Under the pieces are notes generated by a model. That model was not told the origin of the DNA. It saw nothing but the letters and a program-made list of their open reading frames with translations, and searched no databases. A stretch of DNA of 64,000 nucleotides from positions 64,205 to 128,204 of the forward strand of contig WSYC01000007.1 in assembly GCA_009773635.1 (NCBI GenBank), written 5' to 3'. This stretch comes from Beijerinckiaceae bacterium (lineage in GTDB: Bacteria > Pseudomonadota > Alphaproteobacteria > Rhizobiales > Beijerinckiaceae). Shown here piece after piece: positions 41,232-51,263 of this stretch (position 1 is the stretch's first letter; each line of letters opens with the position of its first letter). The position numbers and the translations under genes are program-made.

Positions 41232-42914
41232 TCACGCGGCGCGGATTTCCGCGAGGAACCCCTCGACCTCGCGCTTGATCTCGCCGGCATCATCCGAGAG
41301 TTGCGCCGCCGATTGCAGCACTTTCATCGCCGATGTGCCGGTCTCGTCCGCCGCCTGTGCGACGCCGAGGATATTCGACGACACCTGCTCCGTGCCTGCG
41401 GAAGCACTTTGCACGCTCCCTGCGATGTCGGCTGTCGCCACGCGCTGATGCTCGATTGCAGCAGACACTTCGGTTGCAATGCGGCGCATCTCCTCGATGG
41501 TCAACCCGATGTTCTGCGCTGCCGCCAGCGACTGATCCGTGACTGACTGGACATGAGCGACGTTGGCGGCGATCTCCGCCGTGGCTTTCGTGGTCTGGCT
41601 GGCGAGCTCCTTGACCTCGGCAGCGACGACCGCGAATCCGCGCCCGGCCTCGCCGGCGCGTGCAGCCTCGATGGTGGCGTTCAGCGCCAGCAGGTTGGTC
41701 TGCGCCGCGATCGAATTGATGAGATCCACCACCTGTCCGATCGTTGAAACGGCCTTGGCAAGTTCGGCGAACTTGCCCGTCGTCTCGGTATTCATCTCGG
41801 AGGCGCGCTGCGAGATGTTGCTCGCCTGCCCCATGCTTTCAGCGATTTCACCGATGGCATCAGCGAGCTGGCAACCCGCTGTGGCAAGCGTCTCGATGTT
41901 GGTGTTGAGCTCGTCCGAGGCCTCCGTCACGATCTCCGCCTGGCGCGCGGTTTCCTCGGCGCCAGTTGAAAGTGTCGCCGCAGCCTGATGCAGATCACCG
42001 GAGGTATTCGCAACGGCGCTCACGCGTGTCGAGGCTACGGCCTCGAAGCGCGCGATGGCAGCCTCGAGCCGCTGCTGACGTTCATTGCGCGCCTCGATCT
42101 CGGCTTTCTCGCTCTGCTCGCGACCGACGCGCTCGACCTGCGCGGCACGGAAGGCCTCGACGGCTTGGGCGATGCCGCCGAGTTCATCCTTGCGGTGGCA
42201 ATGCTCGACCTTGAAATCCGCCTCGCCGGCGGTGATTCGCTTGATATCGCGCGAGAGATCGCCAAACGGACGGGCCATGACGATGTAGGTCCAGATCATC
42301 AGTGCCAGAACCACGGAACCTATAGCGGCGAGGACCCCCCACTCAACCAGCCTGCTCAGGAAGCGCCCCTGCACATGGGCCGTATCAAGCTCGACCAACC
42401 GCTCCTTGTAACGCGCGGATAGCCCTTCCAGCGACTTGTTGAAGGCGGAGCGCGCCGCGCGATTGGCATCATTGTCACCAATTTCGCGCGCGGTCTTGGA
42501 CCCTGTCGCACGGGCACCGGCCAGCAGATCGGTGCGCAGCTTGATGAAGGTTTCTGCCTGCTTCTCGAACACAGAGAAGTCTGCCTTTTCAGCATCCTCG
42601 ACAAGGCCACGCCACTCGCCGACAACCTGCCTGAGCGACACCAGATGCTTTTCCAGCCCGCCGCCGAACTGCTCGATCCGGGCCTTGTCGTCTGTCATGT
42701 AGAGGCCGCGCGATTCCATCACGGCGGCGTAGGCAAGCCCGTTCACCTTCTCGATCAACACCTGCTTCTTCATGGTGCTTTCGGTCACGCTGGTCAGTTC
42801 CCGCTGGTAGGCATCGACACGCCACAGCACGACGGTCAGCAGGATACAGAGAATTCCGATACCGGCGATCGATCCTTGCAGCGACAAGAACAGCCTGTTG
42901 CCGAACGCATACAT
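41232..42914 (-). CDS. Methyl-accepting chemotaxis protein
   Basis: Inner-membrane chemoreceptor, 560 aa. TM1 [20 protein letters not shown] near residues 14-33, a periplasmic helical sensor domain, TM2 [20 protein letters not shown], a HAMP domain ([18 protein letters not shown]) and a signalling domain with the hairpin region [20 protein letters not shown] and [20 protein letters not shown]. The ligand is unknown; no other chemotaxis genes are adjacent. Confidence 0.95.
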   Translation of the reverse strand: MYAFGNRLFLSLQGSIAGIGILCILLTVVLWRVDAYQRELTSVTESTMKKQVLIEKVNGLAYAAVMESRGLYMTDDKARIEQFGGGLEKHLVSLRQVVGEWRGLVEDAEKADFSVFEKQAETFIKLRTDLLAGARATGSKTAREIGDNDANRAARSAFNKSLEGLSARYKERLVELDTAHVQGRFLSRLVEWGVLAAIGSVVLALMIWTYIVMARPFGDLSRDIKRITAGEADFKVEHCHRKDELGGIAQAVEAFRAAQVERVGREQSEKAEIEARNERQQRLEAAIARFEAVASTRVSAVANTSGDLHQAAATLSTGAEETARQAEIVTEASDELNTNIETLATAGCQLADAIGEIAESMGQASNISQRASEMNTETTGKFAELAKAVSTIGQVVDLINSIAAQTNLLALNATIEAARAGEAGRGFAVVAAEVKELASQTTKATAEIAANVAHVQSVTDQSLAAAQNIGLTIEEMRRIATEVSAAIEHQRVATADIAGSVQSASAGTEQVSSNILGVAQAADETGTSAMKVLQSAAQLSDDAGEIKREVEGFLAEIRAA

Positions 42915-43203
42915 GATGGCTTCTCCTGATGTGATGCACGTGTCACTAGGCCACCAGCAGGGTAAATTATCGGTTTATGTATTATCAAATGCTACTTTTC
43001 GATGGGCCAATACGCCGCATTTTTCAGCGCGAAGCAGCATTCTCAATGCCTGAAAGAGGTGCGGCGGCGTTTCAATCCGGGCGTCGGAATGCTGCAATCC
43101 GGTCTTCCCGCTTGCATGCAAACGGATAGAGCTTCACCTTCCCGGATGACATGTCTTCAACGCTCACCGCCTCCGGCGGCGACAGCACAGATCCTGCAGG
43201 CCG

Positions 43204-43743
43204 ATGACCCAGAACGCCGATTGCCACGTTAGCTACCCCGACACACTCATTCATTCGATCCTGAAGGCCGCGAAACGCATCGCGATCGTCGGCGCCAGCG
43301 ACAACCCCGCGCGTCCGAGCTATTTCGTTTTCAAGTATCTCCTGGAGCGCGGCTACGACGTCATTCCGGTCAATCCCGGGCGGGTGGGCACGGACTTGCT
43401 CGGCAAGCCCTTCGTTGGCTCGATCCACGACATCGTGGGGCCGATCGACATGGTGGAAATCTTCCGCAACTCCGAGGCAGCCCTGCCGCTTGTCGAAGAG
43501 GCCCTGATGCTCGATCCGCTGCCGAAGGTCATCTGGATGCAGCTTGGCGTGCGGCATGACGAAGCCGCGGCGCTCGCGGAAGCCAGGGGCATCACCGTCA
43601 TCATGAACCGCTGCCCGAAGATCGAATACGGCCGGATTTCCGGCGAGATCTCGTGGCAGGGTGTCAATTCGCGGATATTGTCGGCGAAGCGCCCGGCGCT
43701 CGCGGCAAAGGGCTTCCAGAAACTGACGATCGACCGGCGGTAG
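43204..43743 (+). CDS. CoA-binding domain protein (YccU-like)
   Basis: 179 aa. Rossmann-type CoA-binding domain: KRIAIVGASDNPARPSYFVF, GYDVIPVNPG and VIWMQLGVRHDEAA, then NRCPKIEYGR with a conserved Cys. Family function is poorly defined. Often found directly upstream of metY in related genomes, as here (104-bp gap). Confidence 0.88.
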   Translation: MTQNADCHVSYPDTLIHSILKAAKRIAIVGASDNPARPSYFVFKYLLERGYDVIPVNPGRVGTDLLGKPFVGSIHDIVGPIDMVEIFRNSEAALPLVEEALMLDPLPKVIWMQLGVRHDEAAALAEARGITVIMNRCPKIEYGRISGEISWQGVNSRILSAKRPALAAKGFQKLTIDRR

Positions 43744-43767
43744 AGCGCCGTCCCAGCAAATCCGATC

Positions 43768-43820
43768 GTTCGTCAAAACGAACAATCCGTCTTGACGGAC
43801 GAAATTCCGTTGTTTAGAAC
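43768..43820 (+). promoter_or_regulatory. Promoter and palindromic operator candidate of metY
   Basis: Palindrome GTTCGT-CAAA-ACGAAC (43768-43783) just upstream of TTGACG (43792-43797), a 17-bp spacer and TAGAAC (43815-43820). GACGAA, related to the palindrome arm, recurs after the -35. No SAM riboswitch pattern was seen. The elements are visible; the regulator is unknown. Confidence 0.5.
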
Positions 43821-43847
43821 ACTCTTCTGCTTTGGAGGATTTTCGAG

Positions 43848-45134
43848 ATGACCGATCGCGTTCCCGGCTTTGCCACCCTGTCCGTTCACGCCGGCGCCCA
43901 GCCCGATCCGGCCACCGGCGCACGCGCGACGCCCATCTACCAGACGACGGCCTTCGTGTTCGACGATGTCGATCACGCCGCGTCGCTGTTCGGGCTTCAG
44001 GCCTTCGGCAACATCTATTCCCGCCTTGGCAACCCGACCTGCTCGGTACTCGAGGAGCGGGTCGCGGCGCTCGAAGGCGGCACGGCGGCGCTGGCGGTGG
44101 CTTCGGGTCACGCGGCCGAGCACCTCGTGTTCCACACGCTGCTGGAGCCGGGCGACGAGTTTATCGCTGCCAGAAAGCTCTATGGCGGCTCGATCAACCA
44201 GTTCAACCACGCCTACAAGAAATTCGGCTGGAACGTGGTCTGGGCCGATGAAGACCCCGCCTCGTTCGAGCGCGCGATCACGCCGAAGACCAAGGCGATC
44301 TTCATCGAGTCCATCGCCAACCCGGGCGGTGCGATCTTCGATATCGCGGGCATTGCGGCGGTTGCAAAGAAAGCCGGCATCCCGCTGATCGTCGACAACA
44401 CCCTCGCCTCGCCGTATCTCATCCGGCCGTTCGAGCATGGCGCGGATATCGTCGTCCATTCGGCAACGAAATTCCTCGGCGGCCATGGCAATTCCATCGG
44501 CGGCGTGATCGTCGACGGTGGCACCTTCGACTGGATCAAGGCTGGTAAGCGCTATCCGTCGCTGAGCGCTCCCCGTCCGGAATACGCCGGCATGGTGCTC
44601 GGCGAGACTTTCGGCAACTTCGCTTTCGCCATCGCCTGCCGCGTGCTCGGTTTGCGCGATCTCGGCCCGGCGCTTTCGCCCTTCAACGCCTTCCAGATCC
44701 TCACGGGGATCGAGACCCTGCCGCTCAGGATGCAGAAGCATTCCGACAACGCGCTCGCGGTGGCGAAATTCCTCTCGGCCCACGATCAGGTGAGCTGGGT
44801 TTCCTATCCCGGCCTGGCGAACGACAAATATCACGCGCTGGCCAAGCGCTATACGCCAAAGGGGGCGGGCGCCGTGTTCACCTTCGGCGTCAAGGGTGGC
44901 AATGCGGCGGGCATCGCGCTCGTGGCGAACCTCAAGCTGTTCAGCCACGTCGCGAATGTCGGCGACACGCGCTCCCTCGTCATCCACCCGGCCTCGACCA
45001 CGCATCGCCAGCTCACCGACGAGCAGAAGATCGCCTCGGGCGCAGGGCCGGATGTCGTCCGCCTCTCGGTTGGCATCGAGGATGTCGAGGATCTGATTGC
45101 CGATCTCGATCAGGCGCTGAAGGCGGGGGTTTGA
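43848..45134 (+). CDS. metY: O-acetylhomoserine aminocarboxypropyltransferase (sulfhydrylase)
   Basis: PLP enzyme that makes homocysteine (or methionine) from O-acetylhomoserine and sulfide (or methanethiol). 428 aa, start ATG 43848 after GGAGG. Motifs: TLSVHAGAQPDPATGARATP, YSRLGNPT, PLIVDNTLASPYLIRPFEHG, the PLP lysine in VVHSATKFLGGHG and the C-terminal VIHPASTTHRQL with SVGIEDVEDLI. Uses homoserine-derived substrate, linking it to hom in this window. Confidence 0.95.
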   Translation: MTDRVPGFATLSVHAGAQPDPATGARATPIYQTTAFVFDDVDHAASLFGLQAFGNIYSRLGNPTCSVLEERVAALEGGTAALAVASGHAAEHLVFHTLLEPGDEFIAARKLYGGSINQFNHAYKKFGWNVVWADEDPASFERAITPKTKAIFIESIANPGGAIFDIAGIAAVAKKAGIPLIVDNTLASPYLIRPFEHGADIVVHSATKFLGGHGNSIGGVIVDGGTFDWIKAGKRYPSLSAPRPEYAGMVLGETFGNFAFAIACRVLGLRDLGPALSPFNAFQILTGIETLPLRMQKHSDNALAVAKFLSAHDQVSWVSYPGLANDKYHALAKRYTPKGAGAVFTFGVKGGNAAGIALVANLKLFSHVANVGDTRSLVIHPASTTHRQLTDEQKIASGAGPDVVRLSVGIEDVEDLIADLDQALKAGV

Positions 45135-45226
45135 CCGGTCGGCCCCTCGCAACGGGCCTGCGGCCCTGCTCGGCGTCGCATTCGCTCCTAAAGATGGCCT
45201 CTCCGGGCGACCGGGGAGGTCGTTGT

Positions 45227-46330
45227 TTATGGGAGCCGCATTTTCGCCGCGTGCAACACGGCGGACATGAGCACCAGCAGCGCCAGCGCCTGATGGGCCA
45301 GCCCCGCCCAGAGCGGCACCACCAGCAGCAGCGTGACAATGCCGAGCACGCCCTGCCCCGCCACGGCATAAGCAAGATGTTTTGCGCCCCAGGCGGTTGC
45401 CGTGCCCCGCGCGGCCAGCGCGTGCCAGATCGACAGCGCCAGCAGGATATAGGCCCCCAGCCGATGGTTGAACTGCACCAGGGTCGGGTTATCGACGAAA
45501 TTCTCCCAGAACGCCGGGACAACGAAGAGCTTCGCTGCAGCAGGCACCAGAGCGCCATCCATCAGCGGCCAGGTGTTGTAGGTGAACCCGGCGCGTGAGC
45601 CAGCCACCAGCCCGCCGAGTGCGATCTGCACCAGAATAGCCACCACCAGCGCCCATGCGGCACGGCGTAACCCCGGCGATGCCCTCCGCTGGGGCCCGAA
45701 TGCACCGACGCGGGTCGCCATTGCCACCAGCCCGGCAAAGTAGAGGCAGGCGAACACGAGGTGCAGCGTCAGCTTGACCGGTGCAACCGCGATCATGCCC
45801 GGCTTGAGGCCGGAGGCGACCATGATCCAGCCGATCGCGCCCTGCAGACCAAGGAGCAGCCCGAGCCCGAAGGTCAGCGCCGCGAACCGCCCACGGATCG
45901 CGCCGGTGAGGAAGAACGCCAGAAACCCGCCGAGCATCACCAGCCCGATGAAGCGGCCGAGCTGCCGATGCCCCCATTCCCACCAGTAAATGAACTTGAA
46001 CTCGCTCAAGCTCATGCCAGAATTGAGAAGCTGATATTGCGGGCTCGCCTTGTAAAGCGCGAACTCGCGCGCCCAGTCGGCACCCCCGAACGGCGGGATC
46101 GCGCCCAGAACCGGCTTCCATTCCGTGATCGAAAGACCGGAGCCTGTCAGGCGCGTCGCGCCGCCGACCGTTACCATCACCAAAACCAGGCCGATCAGGA
46201 CCAGAAGCCAGATCCGGAACGAGCGCACCGCGCCGGGGCGCAGGCCATCGGGCAGCGGATCAGGGTCATTCGCGGCAGGCGGATGCGTGGCTGGCAGATT
46301 TCCGCGCGACAAAATCGTTATCCTTCTCAT
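45227..46330 (-). CDS. ctaA: Heme A synthase (COX15/CtaA)
   Basis: Oxidises heme O to heme A for cytochrome aa3 oxidase. 367 aa from the ATG at 46330, eight membrane helices. Haem-ligand histidines sit in WEWGHRQLGRFIGL, KLTLHLVFACLY, VQFNHRLGAYILL and LAHQALALLVLM. Type 2 (alphaproteobacterial/mitochondrial) features include TRLTGSGLSITEWKPVLGAI and FTYNTWPLMDG. Divergent DUF2842 gene next to it. Confidence 0.96.
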   Translation of the reverse strand: MRRITILSRGNLPATHPPAANDPDPLPDGLRPGAVRSFRIWLLVLIGLVLVMVTVGGATRLTGSGLSITEWKPVLGAIPPFGGADWAREFALYKASPQYQLLNSGMSLSEFKFIYWWEWGHRQLGRFIGLVMLGGFLAFFLTGAIRGRFAALTFGLGLLLGLQGAIGWIMVASGLKPGMIAVAPVKLTLHLVFACLYFAGLVAMATRVGAFGPQRRASPGLRRAAWALVVAILVQIALGGLVAGSRAGFTYNTWPLMDGALVPAAAKLFVVPAFWENFVDNPTLVQFNHRLGAYILLALSIWHALAARGTATAWGAKHLAYAVAGQGVLGIVTLLLVVPLWAGLAHQALALLVLMSAVLHAAKMRLP

Positions 46331-46468
46331 TTTGTCTTCTTGTTTTGCTCGTCGTCGTGGTCGATATGCTCGCAACCGGGGCTTCGGCAAGGGGCATGAT
46401 GGAGTCCCGGCATGATGGATCGCGGCCAGAAGCGAACGCAAGGCACGCCCCGGCAGGACAGGAAAGAC

Positions 46469-46678
46469 ATGAACCCCCGGCTCAAGAAGTTCATCGGTAC
46501 GCTTTTCATGGTGGTTTTTGTCGCGCTGTATGCCGTGGTTGTGGTCGCTATCGCGCCACGCATCCTCACCGGAGCTTCGAAAATGGTCGAGCTCGCGTTC
46601 TATGCTATCGCCGGGCTCGCGTGGGCGCTGCCGATCATGCCGCTGATCTGGTGGATGGAAAAGAAAAAGGCCGGTTGA
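46469..46678 (+). CDS. DUF2842 family membrane protein
   Basis: 69 aa from the ATG at 46469 (AGGA upstream): short basic N-terminus and two hydrophobic helices (FMVVFVALYAVVVVAIAPRI and FYAIAGLAWALPIMPLIWWM) with a basic end. Position beside ctaA is typical for this family in alphaproteobacteria. Function unknown; a role linked to respiration is only suggested by context. Converges with the deacetylase gene. Confidence 0.85.
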   Translation: MNPRLKKFIGTLFMVVFVALYAVVVVAIAPRILTGASKMVELAFYAIAGLAWALPIMPLIWWMEKKKAG

Positions 46679-46684
46679 TCCCTC

Positions 46685-47698
46685 TCACGGTCGCCAGAAC
46701 GGCAGGCCGGAGATCAGTGCCCTGAGGTAATGCTCTTTCTGGAACAACCCGTTGACCGAAATGCGCGGCAGCGCCGTCATCATCTGCCCCGGCTTGAGCA
46801 CGCCCGGAACTGTTGTCACCGCCATCTCAAATCCAAGATCGCGGACCATCTCGAACTCACGCGGTCCAGCGGATGTCGGATCGCCGACCGGATAGGCGAA
46901 GGCTTTCGTCTCAAGGCCGAGTTCCTCGCGGATCCGGTCCCGGCTGCCGGCAATCTCCGCCCGCGCCACTCCGGCATCGAGCTTGGCAAGCCGCGGATGG
47001 GTGAGCGTATGCGCGCCGATTGTCGCCAGCGGATCAGTGGCAAAAGCACGCAATTCCTGCCAATCCATGCACAGCGCGGCAACGCGCGCCAGCGGATCAA
47101 GCCCGGCCTGGTGCGCGAGGGTCGTCACCGCCGCGCGCAGAGTTTCCTCGTCGAAAGCCCGGAGCCGCCAGTAGAGCTGGCGCAACGCGGTCATCTTCTC
47201 GGCGAGTGTTTGCGTCCGCGCCTCGATCACGCCATCGGGCAGCGCCAGCCGGAACCCATCGAGCTGGCGCACGGCGTCCTCCAGATCGAGCCACCAGAGC
47301 GGCGTGGTCCGTTCCGCGAAGCCGGCGCAGACGAACAGCGTGAACGGGGCGTTGTGCCGCTGCAGGATCGGCAGCGCGAAATCGCGGTTGTCACGGTAGC
47401 CATCATCGAAGGTCAGAGCCGCGAAGGGCCTGCCACCCGAAGGTTCTGCCAGCCGTTGCGGCACGGCGCCGAGCGGAATGATCTCGTACTCAAGCGCGCG
47501 CAGCAGCCTCAGCACGTCTTCCAGAAACGCCGGCGTGATCGAAAGTCCGGCATTTTCCGGCAGGATCGAGCCATTGTCCGGGTGCACGCGGTGAAAGGTG
47601 AGGATCACGCCGGCACCGCGCGTTCTGGGCGCAAAGGCGCTGTCGAGGCCCAGCACCGAAATCGCCTCCAGCGCGAGCCTGATCATCCGATACCGCAT
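46685..47698 (-). CDS. Polysaccharide deacetylase family protein
   Basis: Probable NodB-type de-N-acetylase acting on an exopolysaccharide or cell-wall sugar. 337 aa from the ATG at 47698 (GGGGAG upstream). NodB motifs: FAALTFDDGYRDN (catalytic and metal Asp) and IGAHTLTHPRLAKL (two metal His), later AFAYPVGDP. No signal peptide, so probably cytoplasmic or facing intermediates. First gene on this side of the exopolysaccharide cluster, divergent from the CelD-like gene. Confidence 0.88.
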   Translation of the reverse strand: MRYRMIRLALEAISVLGLDSAFAPRTRGAGVILTFHRVHPDNGSILPENAGLSITPAFLEDVLRLLRALEYEIIPLGAVPQRLAEPSGGRPFAALTFDDGYRDNRDFALPILQRHNAPFTLFVCAGFAERTTPLWWLDLEDAVRQLDGFRLALPDGVIEARTQTLAEKMTALRQLYWRLRAFDEETLRAAVTTLAHQAGLDPLARVAALCMDWQELRAFATDPLATIGAHTLTHPRLAKLDAGVARAEIAGSRDRIREELGLETKAFAYPVGDPTSAGPREFEMVRDLGFEMAVTTVPGVLKPGQMMTALPRISVNGLFQKEHYLRALISGLPFWRP

Positions 47699-47777
47699 TT
47701 TCGCGCTCCCCCGACCCGATTCGCGTTCGGGGAGAACATTATCGGTTTTTTTGGCTTTCTCCTGCATAAACCCAAGC

Positions 47778-48935
47778 ATGATCGCCAATGCCCCTGCTCT
47801 GACTGGACCTGCTGAAACCGCGCCTGCCGCCCGGCTTTCTGCGCGCGTGGATGGCGCATCCGGGGCCACCTTTGCCCGGCTGGCAGCCGCGGAAGCCACC
47901 GCAAGCCCGTTCCAGGGCGCGGGGTGGATCACGTCCTACCTCGATGCGCATCAGGCAATCGATGATTTCCGCCTCATCGAGATCGGGGACGAGGAGGGCA
48001 ATGCCCTCCTGTTGCCACTGCACATCCTGCGGTGCAACGGCGCATCGCTTGCTGTGAAGGTTGGCGGCGCCCATGCGAGCTTTTTCGTGCCGCTATCGAT
48101 TGGCGATGTTTCCGGCTGGCCTTCGCAAGCCCTCGCCGATGCCCTGATCATGGCTGGCGAACAGGCCGGGATCGATGCCTTCCTGCTGGCGGATGGTCCG
48201 CTGGAATGGGGAGGTCGACCCAACCCGCTGGTGCAAATGCCGCATCAGTCGGCACCCAGTTCCGGCGCAGGCCTGTCCCTTGGTGCCGATGCCGAAGCGG
48301 TTTTGGCACGCCTCATGGATCGCGATGATCGCAAGAAGCAGCGCTACAAGCGTCGCAAGCTGGCGGAGAGCGGCTGCCTCGCTGCGGGCTGGACGCCATG
48401 CGATGCCACGCTGGACGCGGCACTGGCATGCTTTTTCGATTGGAAAGCGCAGCAATTTGCCGCACTCGGCGCACCGGACCCGTTTGCCGCGCCGGATATC
48501 CGCGCCTTCATCCGGCATGCCTGCTGCCGGCCGGAGCCGGCGATCCGCCTCTTCGTCCTGACGCTTGATGCAAGACCGGCGGCTGTCATCGGTGTGGCGC
48601 GGTCCGGGGGGCATGTCTCCGGCATGTTCACGGCCTATGATCCCACGCCAGCCATCAGCCGCTTCAGCCCGGGCGACATCATGATGGCGGACTTCATTCA
48701 GACGCTCTGCACGGAAGGCTTTTCAGCCTTCGATCTCGGCGTTGGTGAAGCGCGCTACAAGGCGCATTTCTGCCCGGAGCCGATCCCGCTGGTCGACATT
48801 GCTGTACCGGTCACCACATTGGGCCGCATCACATCCGCCGGATGGCTGATGGCGCGACGCATGAAACGAGTGATCAAGCAGAACCCGGCCGCCTTCGGGC
48901 TCGCACGGAAGTTGCGCCGCGCCTTTGCCGGTTGA
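47778..48935 (+). CDS. CelD/BcsL-like GNAT acetyltransferase
   Basis: 385 aa from the ATG at 47778. Matches the FemAB/CelD-type acetyltransferase pattern: N-terminal half with PFQGAGWITSYLDAH, C-terminal GNAT-like half with LTLDARPAAVIGVARSGGHV, YDPTPAISRFSPGDIMMADF and AFDLGVGEARYKAHF. Such proteins accompany polysaccharide clusters and probably acetylate sugars. Upstream alternative starts reach 47598 but overlap the deacetylase gene. Confidence 0.82.
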   Translation: MIANAPALTGPAETAPAARLSARVDGASGATFARLAAAEATASPFQGAGWITSYLDAHQAIDDFRLIEIGDEEGNALLLPLHILRCNGASLAVKVGGAHASFFVPLSIGDVSGWPSQALADALIMAGEQAGIDAFLLADGPLEWGGRPNPLVQMPHQSAPSSGAGLSLGADAEAVLARLMDRDDRKKQRYKRRKLAESGCLAAGWTPCDATLDAALACFFDWKAQQFAALGAPDPFAAPDIRAFIRHACCRPEPAIRLFVLTLDARPAAVIGVARSGGHVSGMFTAYDPTPAISRFSPGDIMMADFIQTLCTEGFSAFDLGVGEARYKAHFCPEPIPLVDIAVPVTTLGRITSAGWLMARRMKRVIKQNPAAFGLARKLRRAFAG

Positions 48936-48983
48936 ACTCTCACATCAGGTCGCCGGTTACCCGGCAACGCATACAGCGCTGAC

Positions 48984-51263
48984 TCAGCCGTTGCCTGCGA
49001 AGCCTGCCGGATAGGCGTCGTTCGCAGCGGCGTATTCCGTACCCGCCGCATCCGCCATGACATAGACCGGCGCGTCGCGGAGCGCTTCGAGCCGTTCCAC
49101 CGTCCGGCGCATGAAGGGATCTTCCTCCCCGCGCCGCGACAGGAGCACGACGGCATCCGCAATCGAAGCGAAGAACTCACCCGCGCCGCCGATCGCGCCG
49201 CCATCGACGATGACATGCGAATAGGTGCGGCGCAGGGCCTCGATCAGCGTCGTCAGCTCCTCGCGAGTCGTGATGCTGCCGATACGGTGATGCAGCGGCT
49301 CGCCTGCCGGCACGACATGCAGACGCGTACGGGAATCGCGGTGGATGACATCCCCCAGTGAAGCCACGCGATCGAGCCAGGCGTTCAACCCGAGTGCGCC
49401 GGGGCTGAGCATGCGCGAATATAGATTGCCGCCCGCGCGGGCCGCAAACCCTTGCCCGACAAGATCGACGACGATCGAGGCGCCGTCCTCTGCCAATCGA
49501 CGCGCGAAGCGCACGGCACTCAACCCGGTGCGGGCATCCTGTTCGAGCCCGAACACGAGGATCACTTTCCCCTGCCCGTTGAAGTCAAGCAACGCGAGTT
49601 CACGGGCAAGATCATCCGCCGCGCTTGCCTCGGTCTGCATGGGATGGCCGGTGTATGGCTCGGCCGGTGGCCAGTTACGCGTCGCCTCGGCCGATCGCCC
49701 CTTCTTGCCGAGGCCGAATGGCAGCGAGAACCCGCCCCAGCCGGTTTTCTGCGTCTCCCACGGCATCGGTGCCGCCGCATGCTGTGCGGAAACCTGTTCC
49801 GGTGCCATGGCCGGATAGTCATAGCCAAACCCGGCGTCAGCATAGGCGGGGAGCGCTTGGCGCGCCATCAGCGCCTGCGTGGCGATCAGCGCCGAGCACA
49901 GCACCAGCGTGCCGAGCGTCGCCAGCAGCACGATCGGGATTTTCTTCGGGAAGGTCGGGTCGCTCTGCGGGAAGGCGCGGGAAATGACGCGCGCATCCGC
50001 CGGCTGGGCGCTCTCGTTGGAACGCGCGGCGGCATCGAGGAACTTGTTGCGATAGGAATTGAGCTGCTCGCGCAGGGCCGAGGCCTCGCGCTCCAGTGCC
50101 TTGAGCTGCACTTCATCCTCGTTGGAAAGCTTGGCAGTCTTCTTCTGGCTGTCGAGCTCGGCCTGCATCGAGGTGACGCGCGCGGCGGCGGCGCGGGCGT
50201 CGTTCTCGAACGCGCGGGCAGCACGCTCGGCGGCGCTGCGCACCTGGCTTTCGAGATCGGCAAGCTGCGATCCGAGTTCCTTCATGCGCGGGTGTCCGGG
50301 CAGCAGGGTGCGCTCGTCGAAGGCGATCTGCGCCTTCAGTTGCGCGCGCTGTTCGAGCAGGCGGCGGACGAGATCATTGTTGATGACCTCCGAGGTCTCG
50401 AAGACGCGGCCGTGCTTCAGCGCCTCACGAATGAGCTTCGAGCGTGCCTGAAGGTCCGCCTGCTGCGCGCGCGATTGCGAAAGCTGCGTGTTCAGCTCGG
50501 AGAGCTGCTGGGTGGAGATCGTCGTGTTGTTCGCTCCCATGAACAGGCCCTTGGCGGCCCGGAAGGCCTCGACCTTGCCCTCGGCGGTGATCACTTTCTT
50601 CATCAGGGGATCGATGGCCTTGTCGAGCCAGTCGGAGGTAACCTTGCTGGTCTGATTCTTGGCGCCTTCCTCGCGCGTGAGATATTCCTCGGCGATCCGG
50701 TTGGCGACATTGGCGGCAACCTGTGGGTCCTCGGACTGGAATTCGATCGCGATCACGCGGCTCTTGCCGAGCGGATAGGCGAGCAGGCGCTTGAAATACA
50801 TCTCCAGCACGCGCTCTTCCTGCGGGATGGTGCGCGGGTCCTTCATCAGTCCGAGGGCGATCAGCACGGAGCCGGAGATCCCGACCCCCTTCTGCGCCGG
50901 ATCGTATTCCGCGCGCTTGGCGAGCCCCATTTCGTTGATGACCTTGGTCGCCAGATCCTTCGACATCACGTTCTGGACCTGGCTGGCCACGGCCTCCGGG
51001 TCGATCGAGAGACTCTGCCCGCCGGCATCCTTGTCGGCGCGCGAATAAACCGTTTCACGGTTTTCCAGCAGCACGCGGGCCTCGCCCGTATAGCGGGTGC
51101 CGAGCAGGTTCACGACCAGCATCGACAGGCAGAACGCCAGCACCGTCGGGATGATGATCCAGAATTTCTTCCGCCAGAGCGCGGCCGCGACGCCGCCAAC
51201 GCTCTCATGCGTCGGGGGCACCGCGTGACGGGCCGGGTTTGTCGTGGCTTCCGCCGCATCCAT
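48984..51263 (-). CDS. Wzc/ExoP-like polysaccharide co-polymerase with degenerate BY-kinase domain
   Basis: Controls chain length and export of exopolysaccharide. 759 aa. N-terminal Wzz domain with TM1 (FWIIIPTVLAFCLSMLVVNL, residues about 34-54), a long periplasmic coiled coil (about 200-420, rich in Glu/Arg/Ala), TM2 (IPIVLLATLGTLVLCSALIA) and a cytoplasmic domain. In the kinase position the Walker A reads VFGLEQDARTGLSAVRFA instead of a GxxxGxGK(S/T) loop, the Walker A' has VVDLVGQG, and the Walker B HVIVDGGAIGG. There is no C-terminal Tyr cluster, only three scattered Tyr. I infer loss of ATPase/kinase activity. Divergent from the broken wza-like gene. Confidence 0.88.
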   Translation of the reverse strand: MDAAEATTNPARHAVPPTHESVGGVAAALWRKKFWIIIPTVLAFCLSMLVVNLLGTRYTGEARVLLENRETVYSRADKDAGGQSLSIDPEAVASQVQNVMSKDLATKVINEMGLAKRAEYDPAQKGVGISGSVLIALGLMKDPRTIPQEERVLEMYFKRLLAYPLGKSRVIAIEFQSEDPQVAANVANRIAEEYLTREEGAKNQTSKVTSDWLDKAIDPLMKKVITAEGKVEAFRAAKGLFMGANNTTISTQQLSELNTQLSQSRAQQADLQARSKLIREALKHGRVFETSEVINNDLVRRLLEQRAQLKAQIAFDERTLLPGHPRMKELGSQLADLESQVRSAAERAARAFENDARAAAARVTSMQAELDSQKKTAKLSNEDEVQLKALEREASALREQLNSYRNKFLDAAARSNESAQPADARVISRAFPQSDPTFPKKIPIVLLATLGTLVLCSALIATQALMARQALPAYADAGFGYDYPAMAPEQVSAQHAAAPMPWETQKTGWGGFSLPFGLGKKGRSAEATRNWPPAEPYTGHPMQTEASAADDLARELALLDFNGQGKVILVFGLEQDARTGLSAVRFARRLAEDGASIVVDLVGQGFAARAGGNLYSRMLSPGALGLNAWLDRVASLGDVIHRDSRTRLHVVPAGEPLHHRIGSITTREELTTLIEALRRTYSHVIVDGGAIGGAGEFFASIADAVVLLSRRGEEDPFMRRTVERLEALRDAPVYVMADAAGTEYAAANDAYPAGFAGNG

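Noticed and set aside
43744..43847. SAM-II riboswitch ahead of metY
   Set aside because: The pseudoknot sequence pattern expected for SAM-II was not found by eye; a promoter and palindrome explain the gap better.
47696..47703. GCATTTTC as a further hairpin-repeat copy
   Set aside because: Only the first arm matches; no loop or second arm follows, and it overlaps the deacetylase start.
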